Of a stretch of 8,257 nt of DNA, positions 1 through 6,428 are shown in pieces (position 1 is the stretch's first letter; the number at the start of each line of letters is the position of its first letter). The notes under the pieces were generated by a model, which was not told the DNA's origin, ran no database searches, and worked only from the letters and a program-made list of their open reading frames with translations. Both the position numbers and the translations under genes were made by a program. This stretch comes from Bacillaceae bacterium UBA7792 (lineage in GTDB: Bacteria; Bacillota; Bacilli; Bacillales; Cytobacillaceae), in contig DLCS01000100.1 of the NCBI GenBank assembly GCA_002480735.1, forward strand, positions 1 to 8,257, written 5' to 3'.

Positions 1-87
1 TGGGAAATAGTAAAAAAATCGCTCGAGTAGCAGGAATAATACTTAGGGTGTCGAAATATTGTAGTAGAGCATAGAAAATGACAATAC

Positions 88-94
88 AAAGGAG
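88..94 (+). promoter_or_regulatory. Ribosome binding site deciding the yuxL-like start
   Basis: AAAGGAG lies seven bases upstream of the ATG at 102. It falls inside the reading frame if the ATG at 78 is used instead, so it favours the shorter 663-residue protein. Confidence 0.7.
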
Positions 95-101
95 CAAGAA
101 C

Positions 102-2093
102 ATGACATCTAAACAAGGGATTCAACCAGAGGATCTTTATCGCTTGAAATCAGTGGCAGATCCACAGCTCTCACCTGATGGGACTGAGGTAGTTTATGTA
201 GAGACACGTATTAATGAGAAGAAAAAAGACTATATATCTAATCTGTTTTATATAAATTTAAAAGACAAACGTCCTCAGCAATGGACATATGGTGACTATC
301 GAACAAGCTCTCCTGTGTGGTCGCCGGATGGCAGTCAAATTGCTTTTTCTTCTACAAGATCAGGCAAGCCGCAAATTTTTGTGCTTTCGAAAACAGGTGG
401 GGAGGCAAAACAAGTAACGTATTGTAAAAACGGTGCGTCAACGCCTGTCTGGTCTCCATGTGGAGAGAAAATTGCCTTTTCCGTTATGCTCGGTAAAGAT
501 GAAACTATTCTAGATAAAGCTGAAGATGACAAGAAAGAAGAAAAAGAACTAAAGCCGCTAGAAATCGATAAGATGAAACATAAATCAGATGCTGGTGGAT
601 TTACGGATATGGACCAGCATACCCACATCGCTATTGTCGATTTAAAATCTGGTGACTTAGAGCAAATGACAGAAGGGAACAAGCATTGCCATCTGAGTAC
701 ATGGTCGCCCGATGGCAACTATCTTACGTACTTAGCAGATCAAGCAGAGGATTTAGATTTTTCATTTAATGCGGATATTTACTTATTAGATATAGAAACA
801 AAAAAGAGTCGCAAGGTAACCGAGGGAATTGGCTCTTATTACCAAACATCATGGTCTCCTAATAACCGCTTCCTTTCCTTCGTTGGGGGAAAACGTGAGT
901 TTGAAAATGCCACACAAGCGAAGCTATGGATTTATGATATGGAACAAAATCTGCTCAACTGTGCCACAAGTGAATTTGATGCCCCTGTCGGTGACTATGT
1001 CATCGGTGATTTCCTGCAAGGGGTAGCAGCTCCACCTGTGCAATGGATGAATGATAATCATAGTTTCTACTTCCAAGTAACAGATCACGGCAATGCAGCA
1101 ATTTATTTTGGTAATGTGGATGGAGAGATTTATCCAGCTATTCACGATGATCAATATGTTTATGGATTTTCATTAGATGCTCAAAATGACCAAGCAGTTG
1201 TCGCAATAAGTACGACAACAAATCCGGGCGATTTATATTACGTCAACTTAAAGACGGGTGAAAAAGAACGGTTGACAACCGTCAATGAAGAAGTTTTAAA
1301 GACGAGAGAGATAGCTGTTCCTGAGAGTATTGAGTTTGAAGGAGCTGAGGGCTGGAAGGTCAATGGCTGGATCATGAAGCCAGTGGGCTATGAAAAAGGG
1401 AAGAAATATCCTCTTATTCTTGAAATCCATGGTGGTCCACATGCGATGTACGGCAACACTTATTTCAATGAATTCCAAATCCTAGCTGCTCAAGGCTTTG
1501 CGGTGCTGTATACAAATCCGCGCGGAAGTCATGGCTACGGACAAACGTTTGTGGATGCAGTACGTGGTGATTATGGTGGCAATGACTATCAAGACCTAAT
1601 GGCTGCAGTGGACTATGCTTTAGAGCACTATGATTTCATTGATCAGGATCGACTAGGTGTAACAGGTGGGAGCTATGGTGGCTTTATGACCAACTGGATT
1701 GTTGGGCATACGAACCGCTTTAAGGCAGCAGTTACACAACGCTCAATTTCAAACTGGATTAGCTTTGCAGGTGTGAGTGATATCGGCTATTACTTTACAG
1801 ACTGGCAAATACAAGCGGGGCTCGATAATATGGAGAAGCTATGGCATCATTCTCCATTGAAGTATGTAGACAATGTTGAAACACCGTTGCTCATTTTACA
1901 CGGTGAAAAAGATTATCGTTGTCCGATTGAACAGGCCGAGCAGCTATTTATCGCCTTAAAGCATCGGAAAAAAGAAACAAAATTTGTTCGCTTTCCTGAA
2001 TCAAATCACGAGCTCTCAAGAAGTGGAAAGCCATCATTAAGAATTGCGAGATTAAATTACATTTTAAACTGGTTTAAAGAGTATATTAAATAG
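102..2093 (+). CDS. yuxL: S9 family serine peptidase, YuxL-like (acylaminoacyl-peptidase / prolyl oligopeptidase fold)
   Basis: Predicted cytoplasmic serine peptidase of the prolyl oligopeptidase clan, expected to cleave short peptides or N-acylated residues; the physiological substrate of the Bacillus YuxL group is not established. The N-terminal half is a beta-propeller gate with recurrent WSPDG-type blades (SPDG at residue 24, WSP at 73, 117, 201 and 251). A charged Lys/Glu/Asp-rich insert lies around residues 134-175. The C-terminal alpha/beta-hydrolase domain carries an HGGPH oxyanion-region motif, the nucleophile elbow GGSYGGF (Ser524), Asp604 in HGEKDYRCP and His636 in SNHELS, so the triad is complete. 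There is no signal peptide or membrane segment. The start at 102 is preferred because AAAGGAG at 88-94 is well spaced from it; an in-frame ATG at 78 would add eight residues and lacks such a site. The length of 663 residues is normal for the family and the gene is intact. It is monocistronic by its own terminator. Confidence 0.95.
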   Translation: MTSKQGIQPEDLYRLKSVADPQLSPDGTEVVYVETRINEKKKDYISNLFYINLKDKRPQQWTYGDYRTSSPVWSPDGSQIAFSSTRSGKPQIFVLSKTGGEAKQVTYCKNGASTPVWSPCGEKIAFSVMLGKDETILDKAEDDKKEEKELKPLEIDKMKHKSDAGGFTDMDQHTHIAIVDLKSGDLEQMTEGNKHCHLSTWSPDGNYLTYLADQAEDLDFSFNADIYLLDIETKKSRKVTEGIGSYYQTSWSPNNRFLSFVGGKREFENATQAKLWIYDMEQNLLNCATSEFDAPVGDYVIGDFLQGVAAPPVQWMNDNHSFYFQVTDHGNAAIYFGNVDGEIYPAIHDDQYVYGFSLDAQNDQAVVAISTTTNPGDLYYVNLKTGEKERLTTVNEEVLKTREIAVPESIEFEGAEGWKVNGWIMKPVGYEKGKKYPLILEIHGGPHAMYGNTYFNEFQILAAQGFAVLYTNPRGSHGYGQTFVDAVRGDYGGNDYQDLMAAVDYALEHYDFIDQDRLGVTGGSYGGFMTNWIVGHTNRFKAAVTQRSISNWISFAGVSDIGYYFTDWQIQAGLDNMEKLWHHSPLKYVDNVETPLLILHGEKDYRCPIEQAEQLFIALKHRKKETKFVRFPESNHELSRSGKPSLRIARLNYILNWFKEYIK

Positions 2094-2100
2094 TAGGAGT

Positions 2101-2135
2101 AGCCGCAAAGCTTCATGTTTTGCGGCTTTTGTTTT
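2101..2135 (+). terminator. Rho-independent terminator after the S9 peptidase gene
   Basis: A perfect 9-bp stem, AGCCGCAAA (2101-2109) with TTTGCGGCT (2119-2127), encloses a 9-base loop and is followed by a T-rich tail, TTTTGTTTT. It begins seven bases after the stop codon of the peptidase gene and separates it from the envelope cluster. Confidence 0.92.
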
Positions 2136-2197
2136 ATAAAAAATAGATAAATCCCACTATTTTTGGTACTCTTAAAATAGCGTAAATTTTATGGGTA

Positions 2198-2226
2198 TGA
2201 AACTTCTATGGAGAAAATACGGTCTA
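2198..2226 (+). promoter_or_regulatory. Candidate ECF-sigma promoter (SigM/SigX type) for the LCP gene
   Basis: TGAAAC at 2198-2203 equals the AAC-type -35 box of Bacillus ECF sigma factors. It is followed after 16-17 bases by CGGTCTA at 2220-2226, which resembles the -10 consensus CGTCTA with one extra or changed G. The spacer contains an A run. Transcription would start near 2232, leaving a leader of about 40 bases before the start codon. LCP genes of B. subtilis are known members of ECF-sigma regulons, which supports the reading. The -10 element is imperfect. A SigA-like TATAAA at 2228-2233 is an alternative, but it has no good -35 partner. Confidence 0.45.
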
Positions 2227-2269
2227 ATATAAATGGATTATTAAATTTTTCGATCGGAAGGTATTTTTA

Positions 2270-3202
2270 ATGAGATATGAGAGACATAAGAAAAAGAAGA
2301 AAAAAAAATGGAAGGTAGTATTGTTCGTTATACTGCTCTGTATTGTTGCTGGATTCGCCTATAGTTATTTTCAATATAAGCAAGGAGTTTCCCAGTCATT
2401 AGAAAAGGCAAAAAATACGGTAGAACAAAAGGAATATAAATTTAATGGTAAGAAGGATCGGTATGGTGGCACAAATGTCCTTCTTCTTGGTAGCGATTCG
2501 AGAGGAGAGGAGCATTCACGGGCAGATACGATTATGATTGCCAGATATCATCCTGATAAAAAATCGTATAAATTGATTTCGATTATGAGAGATAGCTACG
2601 TTGAAATTCCAGGGCACGGGAAAAATAGAATCAATACCGCATTTGCAAAGGGCGGTCCTGAGCTGCTGCGCGAAACAATCAAGGAAAATTTCGATATTGA
2701 TATCCAATATTATGCCATCGTTGATTTTGAAGGGTTTGTTCAACTCATCGACGAAGCATTCCCTAAGGGTGTTGAAGTTAACGTAGAAAAGGAAATGTCA
2801 CATAATATTGATGTAGTAATCAAGCCAGGGTTGCAGTATTTGGATGGAGAGCACTTGCTCGGCTATGTCCGTTTCCGCCATGATAAAGTAGGTGATTTTG
2901 GAAGGGTTCAGCGTCAGCAGGAAGTGGTTAAGCAAATCGGCAAACAGCTGACTGGCATACAAACGATTCCAAAGCTCCCTAAGCTTATAGGAGTAGTGAC
3001 CCCGTTTATTAACACGAATATGGACACAGGTGATATGCTTTATATTGGCAAGGATTTCTTATCAAAGGATAACCGAAATATTGATTCTCTAAGGGTTCCA
3101 GTCGATGGGGCATGGGAAGATGCCGATGTAAACGGGGCCGAGGTATTAGCTATCGATGTGGAGAAGAATAAAGAAGCTATTCGAGAATTCTTACAAAAAT
3201 AG
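2270..3202 (+). CDS. LytR-CpsA-Psr (LCP) family cell-wall glycopolymer transferase
   Basis: Membrane-anchored LCP protein, expected to move undecaprenyl-phosphate-linked glycopolymers (wall teichoic acid or similar) onto peptidoglycan at the outer face of the membrane. A short Lys-rich cytoplasmic tail (residues 4-15) is followed by one membrane helix (about 16-34), giving an N-in, C-out topology. The LCP catalytic domain runs from about residue 68, with GSDSR (74-78), RADT (84-87), IMRDS (105-109) and the Arg-rich RFRHDKVGDFGRVQRQQ block (201-217). These contain the conserved Asp and Arg residues that bind metal and lipid pyrophosphate. The length of 310 residues is close to B. subtilis TagU/LytR (about 306), but I cannot assign it to TagT, TagU or TagV. 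GGAAGG at 2256-2261 gives an eight-base spacing to the ATG. The next gene starts 49 bases later with no T-tailed terminator between, so co-transcription is likely. Older annotations call this family a transcriptional attenuator. Confidence 0.93.
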   Translation: MRYERHKKKKKKKWKVVLFVILLCIVAGFAYSYFQYKQGVSQSLEKAKNTVEQKEYKFNGKKDRYGGTNVLLLGSDSRGEEHSRADTIMIARYHPDKKSYKLISIMRDSYVEIPGHGKNRINTAFAKGGPELLRETIKENFDIDIQYYAIVDFEGFVQLIDEAFPKGVEVNVEKEMSHNIDVVIKPGLQYLDGEHLLGYVRFRHDKVGDFGRVQRQQEVVKQIGKQLTGIQTIPKLPKLIGVVTPFINTNMDTGDMLYIGKDFLSKDNRNIDSLRVPVDGAWEDADVNGAEVLAIDVEKNKEAIREFLQK

Positions 3203-3223
3203 AATAGTGACCTTTTTGTAAGA
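3189..3223. repeat. 11-bp perfect inverted repeat across the LCP stop codon
   Basis: TCTTACAAAAA (3189-3199) is the exact reverse complement of TTTTTGTAAGA (3213-3223), with a 13-base loop holding the LCP stop codon (3200-3202). The stem is AT-rich and no T tract follows, so it is a poor terminator. It could shape the mRNA between the two coding regions or shield the 3' end of the first. Confidence 0.5.
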
Positions 3224-3251
3224 GTGCAAACTAAAAAGGAGAACGCTTCAA

Positions 3252-3869
3252 ATGGACTTTGACTTACTAAAAGAATGGTTTACACTGGATAATATTATGA
3301 AAGTCATTGCGGAATATCGGTCGTTTGGACCGCTCCCGGGTATATTGCTCCCGATGATTGAAGCGTTTTTGCCATTTCTGCCGTTGGTGATCTTTGTTAT
3401 GGCGAATGCGAATGCTTTCGGATTATGGTTTGGCTTTTTATTTTCATGGATAGGGGCATCTGCAGGCGCATATCTTGTTTTTCTACTTGTGCGCAGGTTT
3501 GGTCAAAGGAAATTTTTGCGTTTTTTAAAGAGAAACTCGAAGGTACAAAAGCTCATGGCATGGGTGGAGAGACATGGGTTTGGACCGCTCTTCTTGCTGC
3601 TATGCTTCCCTTTTACCCCATCTGCCGTTGTCAACATTGTCGCCGGACTCTCTAAAATTAGCATGTTTCAATATATGCTTGCAGTCTTAACTGGAAAAAT
3701 GGTGATGATTTTTACAATGAGCTTCGTTGGATATGATATTCGCTCGCTTATTACACAGCCATTAAGGACGGCTCTTGTTGGAGTGGTTATCGTTGTTCTC
3801 TGGTTGGTTGGTAAACAGATTGAAAAAAGATTTAATCATAATATCGAAATAGAGAGACAAAATGGATAA
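3252..3869 (+). CDS. yhjE: TVP38/TMEM64 (VTT domain) membrane protein, YhjE-like
   Basis: Integral membrane protein of the VTT/SNARE-associated (DedA-related) superfamily. Relatives are linked to lipid scrambling and undecaprenyl-phosphate or phosphatidylethanolamine flipping; the role of this subgroup is not settled. Of 205 residues, hydrophobic stretches lie at about 29-50, 55-80, 110-133, 138-160 and 172-188. The family's re-entrant-loop pattern is visible in the EAFLPFLP segment (37-44), the Gly-rich GASAGAYLVF helix (68-77) followed by RRFGQRK, and the FGPLFLLLCFPFTPSAVVNIVAG core (110-132) containing the conserved Phe-Pro. The ATG is preceded by AAAGGAG at 3235-3241. It sits 21 bases before a signal peptidase gene, matching the B. 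subtilis order yhjE-sipV, which is the main basis for the symbol. Confidence 0.85.
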   Translation: MDFDLLKEWFTLDNIMKVIAEYRSFGPLPGILLPMIEAFLPFLPLVIFVMANANAFGLWFGFLFSWIGASAGAYLVFLLVRRFGQRKFLRFLKRNSKVQKLMAWVERHGFGPLFLLLCFPFTPSAVVNIVAGLSKISMFQYMLAVLTGKMVMIFTMSFVGYDIRSLITQPLRTALVGVVIVVLWLVGKQIEKRFNHNIEIERQNG

Positions 3870-3877
3870 TGATTGTA

Positions 3878-3884
3878 GAGGTGA
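3878..3884 (+). promoter_or_regulatory. Ribosome binding site for the TTG-started signal peptidase
   Basis: GAGGTGA matches the anti-Shine-Dalgarno end of 16S rRNA exactly and stands six bases before TTG at 3891. This supports the TTG as the true start, giving the N-terminus MKKGIKKEG ahead of the membrane helix. Confidence 0.75.
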
Positions 3885-3890
3885 AGGGAA

Positions 3891-4445
3891 TTGAAGAAAG
3901 GGATCAAAAAAGAAGGAATTGAATGGATCAAAGCGATTGGAATGGGACTAGTCGTAGTTGTGTTTCTACGGACCTTTTTCATTTCAAATTATGTTGTGGT
4001 AGGAGAGTCCATGAAGCCAACACTCGAGGAAGGAAATAAGTTGATTATTAATAAAATCGGGTATCAAATTGGCGATTTCAATCGCTTTGATGTGATTGTT
4101 TTCCATGCAAATGAAAAAGAAGACTATGTTAAGAGGATTATTGGATTACCTGGGGATAGAATCGAAAATAAGGATGACCAATTGTATATTAATGGCAAGA
4201 AGGTGGATGAACCCTACTTAAATAAACAGCTGGGACAAACATTGACACGCAATTTCACAGAAGACTTTACTTTAAAGGAGAAAACAGGTGTGGAAGTGGT
4301 TCCCGAGGGGAAACTGTTTGTGATGGGGGATAACCGCTTGAAAAGCGATGATAGTCGGCGATTTGGATTTATTTCGGTTGATCAAGTCGTCGGAAAGGTG
4401 AATTTACGCTATTGGCCGCTTGATCATATGGATATTTCATTTTGA
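3891..4445 (+). CDS. sipV: Type I signal peptidase (SipV/SipS-like)
   Basis: Membrane-bound leader peptidase that removes Sec and Tat signal peptides at the outer membrane face. The 184-residue protein has one N-terminal membrane helix (about 14-30). The S26 boxes follow in order: GESMKPTL with the nucleophile Ser40, NRFDVIVF (64-71), YVKRIIGLPGD with the general-base Lys81, and MGDNR (145-149) with SDDSRRFG (152-159). It is therefore a prokaryotic-type Ser-Lys dyad enzyme and not the ER-type SipW. It starts with TTG behind a strong binding site and ends six bases before a terminator. Adjacency to a YhjE-like gene points to SipV, but it is longer than my recollection of B. subtilis SipV (168 residues) and resembles SipS/SipT in places, so the paralogue letter is uncertain while the enzyme class is secure. 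Confidence 0.93.
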   Translation: MKKGIKKEGIEWIKAIGMGLVVVVFLRTFFISNYVVVGESMKPTLEEGNKLIINKIGYQIGDFNRFDVIVFHANEKEDYVKRIIGLPGDRIENKDDQLYINGKKVDEPYLNKQLGQTLTRNFTEDFTLKEKTGVEVVPEGKLFVMGDNRLKSDDSRRFGFISVDQVVGKVNLRYWPLDHMDISF

Positions 4446-4451
4446 TTTAGG

Positions 4452-4485
4452 AAAACCGCTTGAAGCTTTTTTCAAGCGGTTTTTT
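4452..4485. terminator. Bidirectional Rho-independent terminator between convergent genes
   Basis: AAAACCGCTTGAA (4452-4464) pairs with TTCAAGCGGTTTT (4471-4483) around a six-base loop. The plus strand ends in a T6 run (4480-4485), and the minus strand reads out through TTTT as well. It stops the signal peptidase transcript. Its right flank touches the stop codon (4484-4486) of the minus-strand fusion gene, so that gene has essentially no 3' UTR before the hairpin. Confidence 0.93.
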
Positions 4486-6343
4486 AGATCCTTTCCGTTT
4501 CAAATAAGAAATCCTTTGACAAAATTAGGCCCATAATAAAAAGGAACAGTGCGAAATAAGCAGGCAATAAATGGATAAACGTGGTGTAGCCAATGATAAA
4601 ATGCGTCAAGATGCCTGCACAAAATGCTGGAATGCCACCGATCAGAAAGGTGTGCCAAACCCATTTTTCCCCTTGATGAAAGCCCCAAAGGGAGAGCATG
4701 AGAACGAGGAGACCAACACTCAGAAGGGCGCTTCCAAATCCAGCACGATCATGGGCAATGACTGGAACCAACTTTTCCGTTATTCCATACATTTGTTCGG
4801 GTGTCATACAAATATAACCAATATCCGTAGGAACAAATACACTTGTGGCGCCAATGCTTGAGATGACAATTCCGCCAAGCATGAAAGAGAATCCGAGTAT
4901 TGTGAAGCAAAGCTGTCCCCACAAGCCTTTCCTCCATGCAGCATGATTTGTCCGGTTCCTCGATGTCGAGGTATCTCGAGCATCCTTCGACTTTTTCAAG
5001 CCAAGATAGAAAAAAGGAAATAAAATGAGCCAAAGTAGGCCGTGCAGCCAGTCAAAATAGCCGTAGCCAAGGAAGAGCAGGATCCCTAGAAATCCTACGA
5101 TGCCAGCGATGTTGATGGCTTTTCTTGCCCAGTGAACCCCTAGCCTCACTCCATGCTTTGCCAGCTGCATATAAAGGATTCCACCCGAAACCATGGTTCC
5201 AGCGAGGGTCATCCGGTCATGGGCCATGAACTTAATGATATTCGGATTGAGCACAATTAGCTGCTCTCGCGTTAATTGCAGAAATGCTTCATCGTAAGGA
5301 AGAACAACGATCGTCATACTAAGAATGAGCGTGATGAGTCCGCTAATGAACATAATTAGCCCAAACAGCCAATACCATTTCCACCCGCTCGTTTCAGTGC
5401 TTTGTGTTTCCTCTAAATCAAGCAGCCCTTCATTAATCCGTTTCGGAAGCCCAGGACCAGATAGAACGTAGTCACTTGAGAGCATGACGAGCTCAGCCCC
5501 GTGGGCAAATAACTCAAGGGCATCCTGGGGCTCCATCATTCCTCCAGAAATAATTTTAGGTGTTTTCTCGATCCCATGATCCGCTAAGCTTTTGAGTACA
5601 GTTTGTAGCTCTGAAGCTTGTCGACTTGGAAAATACTGATCATTTTCATTCTCGATAGATTGCTCTTCCACTACGATTCCATCAATCAATTGCTTGTTGG
5701 TGAGTTCCTTGATCATCGGAATATCCTGCTCTATTTGCTTTGGCTGAACGGATAGCAGCAAGGCTTTTGATTGTACATGTCGTTTCAATTCGATCCAGTC
5801 AGCTTCAGAGAAGCATTCTTCGATAATAAATGCATCGCCATATGGACATAGGGTTTGGATGATCGTAAGGGAATCAGCCAAACTTCCGGATTTTCCGATT
5901 CGAATAAAAAGTGGTTTCTGTAAGGATTTCATGTTTTTTAGCTTGGCAGCAATCTCTTTTAGTCCAAGTGATTCTAAAGGTAAAGGAAACAGGATTTGTT
6001 CTTGTTCAAGACTGAATGAAGCGGTACGGTCAGGTTTTGAAGGCTGTAATGTAACAGGACCGACTTCGATAAAGCCGAAGCCAAGATTAGCAAAGGCCCT
6101 TGTTCCTGTTAAAAGCGGGTCAATTTTCCCACTCAAACCGACGGGATTGGAGAAAGTGAGTCCGAATAATTCTACCTTAAGCCTTGGGGAGGGGCTCATA
6201 TGACCTAAAAATTCGATGAAACGCACTCCCCCTGGAAGAGAGGAGATAAGGTCCATCCCTCGGTGAATGAATTCTCTCCCTAATGAACCAGGCAAGCGTG
6301 ACAGCCAAGGTTTAAAAATCGGATGATACGACCAATCAGGCAA
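4484..6343 (-). CDS. DHODH-like (degenerate dihydroorotate dehydrogenase fold) / duplicated AHDR membrane-module fusion protein
   Basis: Function unknown. Numbering is from an in-frame GTG at 6352. Residues about 1-312 resemble class 2 dihydroorotate dehydrogenases: N-terminal helices, GLTFSNPVGLSG (64-75), GFGFIEVGPVTLQP (91-104), and an FMN-phosphate end with ISGGM (268-272) and HGAELVMLSS (284-293). The orotate-binding Asn residues, the catalytic Ser loop and the FMN/orotate Lys residues appear replaced. Residues 324-455 and 478-613 are two copies of a four-helix membrane module, each with an outer loop (VLPYDEAF / FVPTDIGY), an IxxFMAHDR / VPVIAHDR motif, then three helices. Lys/Arg-rich linkers predict eight helices with both ends inside. 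TTG at 6343 is the likelier start (619 residues), because AGGAG at 6352-6356 is eight bases from it but abuts the GTG. It diverges from the MalT-like gene. It is not a credible pyrimidine-pathway PyrD: no pyr genes are nearby and key residues are missing. Confidence 0.85.
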   Translation of the reverse strand: MPDWSYHPIFKPWLSRLPGSLGREFIHRGMDLISSLPGGVRFIEFLGHMSPSPRLKVELFGLTFSNPVGLSGKIDPLLTGTRAFANLGFGFIEVGPVTLQPSKPDRTASFSLEQEQILFPLPLESLGLKEIAAKLKNMKSLQKPLFIRIGKSGSLADSLTIIQTLCPYGDAFIIEECFSEADWIELKRHVQSKALLLSVQPKQIEQDIPMIKELTNKQLIDGIVVEEQSIENENDQYFPSRQASELQTVLKSLADHGIEKTPKIISGGMMEPQDALELFAHGAELVMLSSDYVLSGPGLPKRINEGLLDLEETQSTETSGWKWYWLFGLIMFISGLITLILSMTIVVLPYDEAFLQLTREQLIVLNPNIIKFMAHDRMTLAGTMVSGGILYMQLAKHGVRLGVHWARKAINIAGIVGFLGILLFLGYGYFDWLHGLLWLILFPFFYLGLKKSKDARDTSTSRNRTNHAAWRKGLWGQLCFTILGFSFMLGGIVISSIGATSVFVPTDIGYICMTPEQMYGITEKLVPVIAHDRAGFGSALLSVGLLVLMLSLWGFHQGEKWVWHTFLIGGIPAFCAGILTHFIIGYTTFIHLLPAYFALFLFIMGLILSKDFLFETERI

Positions 6344-6351
6344 GTCAATCA

Positions 6352-6356
6352 CTCCT
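6352..6356 (-). promoter_or_regulatory. Ribosome binding site deciding the fusion-gene start
   Basis: Read on the minus strand, AGGAGTGA has its AGGAG core at 6356-6352, eight bases before TTG at 6343-6341. The in-frame GTG at 6352-6350 overlaps the site itself and cannot use it, so TTG is preferred. Confidence 0.65.
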
Positions 6357-6386
6357 AAATTTTTGGTCTATATGTCTAGCATACAA

Positions 6387-6428
6387 GCAACGTCTACAAA
6401 GATCACTTTCAATCTGTAGATGTGTTGC
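6387..6428. promoter_or_regulatory. Bulged dyad in the divergent intergenic region, operator candidate
   Basis: GCAAC-GTCTACA (6387-6398) faces TGTAGAT-GT-GTTGC (6415-6428). TCTACA/TGTAGA and GCAAC/GTTGC are perfect complements, with one G-T position and a two-base bulge, around a 16-base loop. It lies 44-85 bases from the fusion-gene start and about 98-139 bases from the regulator start, and has no T tail. It could be an operator for either promoter or a leader hairpin. The rest of the 173-bp region is AT-rich, without a clear SigA promoter. GTCTA recurs at 6366-6370 and 6374-6378. Confidence 0.4.

Noticed and set aside
1..30. Possible C-terminal tail of an upstream gene (nine codons then TAG at 28-30)
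   Set aside because: Too short to support; no terminator or homology can be judged from so few residues.
335..718. Antisense open frame inside the S9 peptidase gene (also 924-1154 and 1296-1478)
   Set aside because: It overlaps a clearly conserved propeller-coding region, shows no recognisable domain, and its composition looks like the reverse of the real gene.
2163..2192. TTGGTA with TTTTAT as a SigA promoter for the LCP gene
   Set aside because: Both boxes deviate in two positions; the ECF-like pair downstream is the better candidate.
4571..4861. Plus-strand open frames opposite the fusion gene (also 5859-6203)
   Set aside because: The minus-strand frame is continuous with a recognisable fold and membrane repeats; the opposite frames have no domain logic or good binding site.
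4484..6343. Annotation as a genuine dihydroorotate dehydrogenase (pyrD)
   Set aside because: The orotate-binding Asn residues, catalytic Ser loop and FMN Lys are not recognisable, a large membrane domain is attached, and no pyrimidine genes are adjacent.
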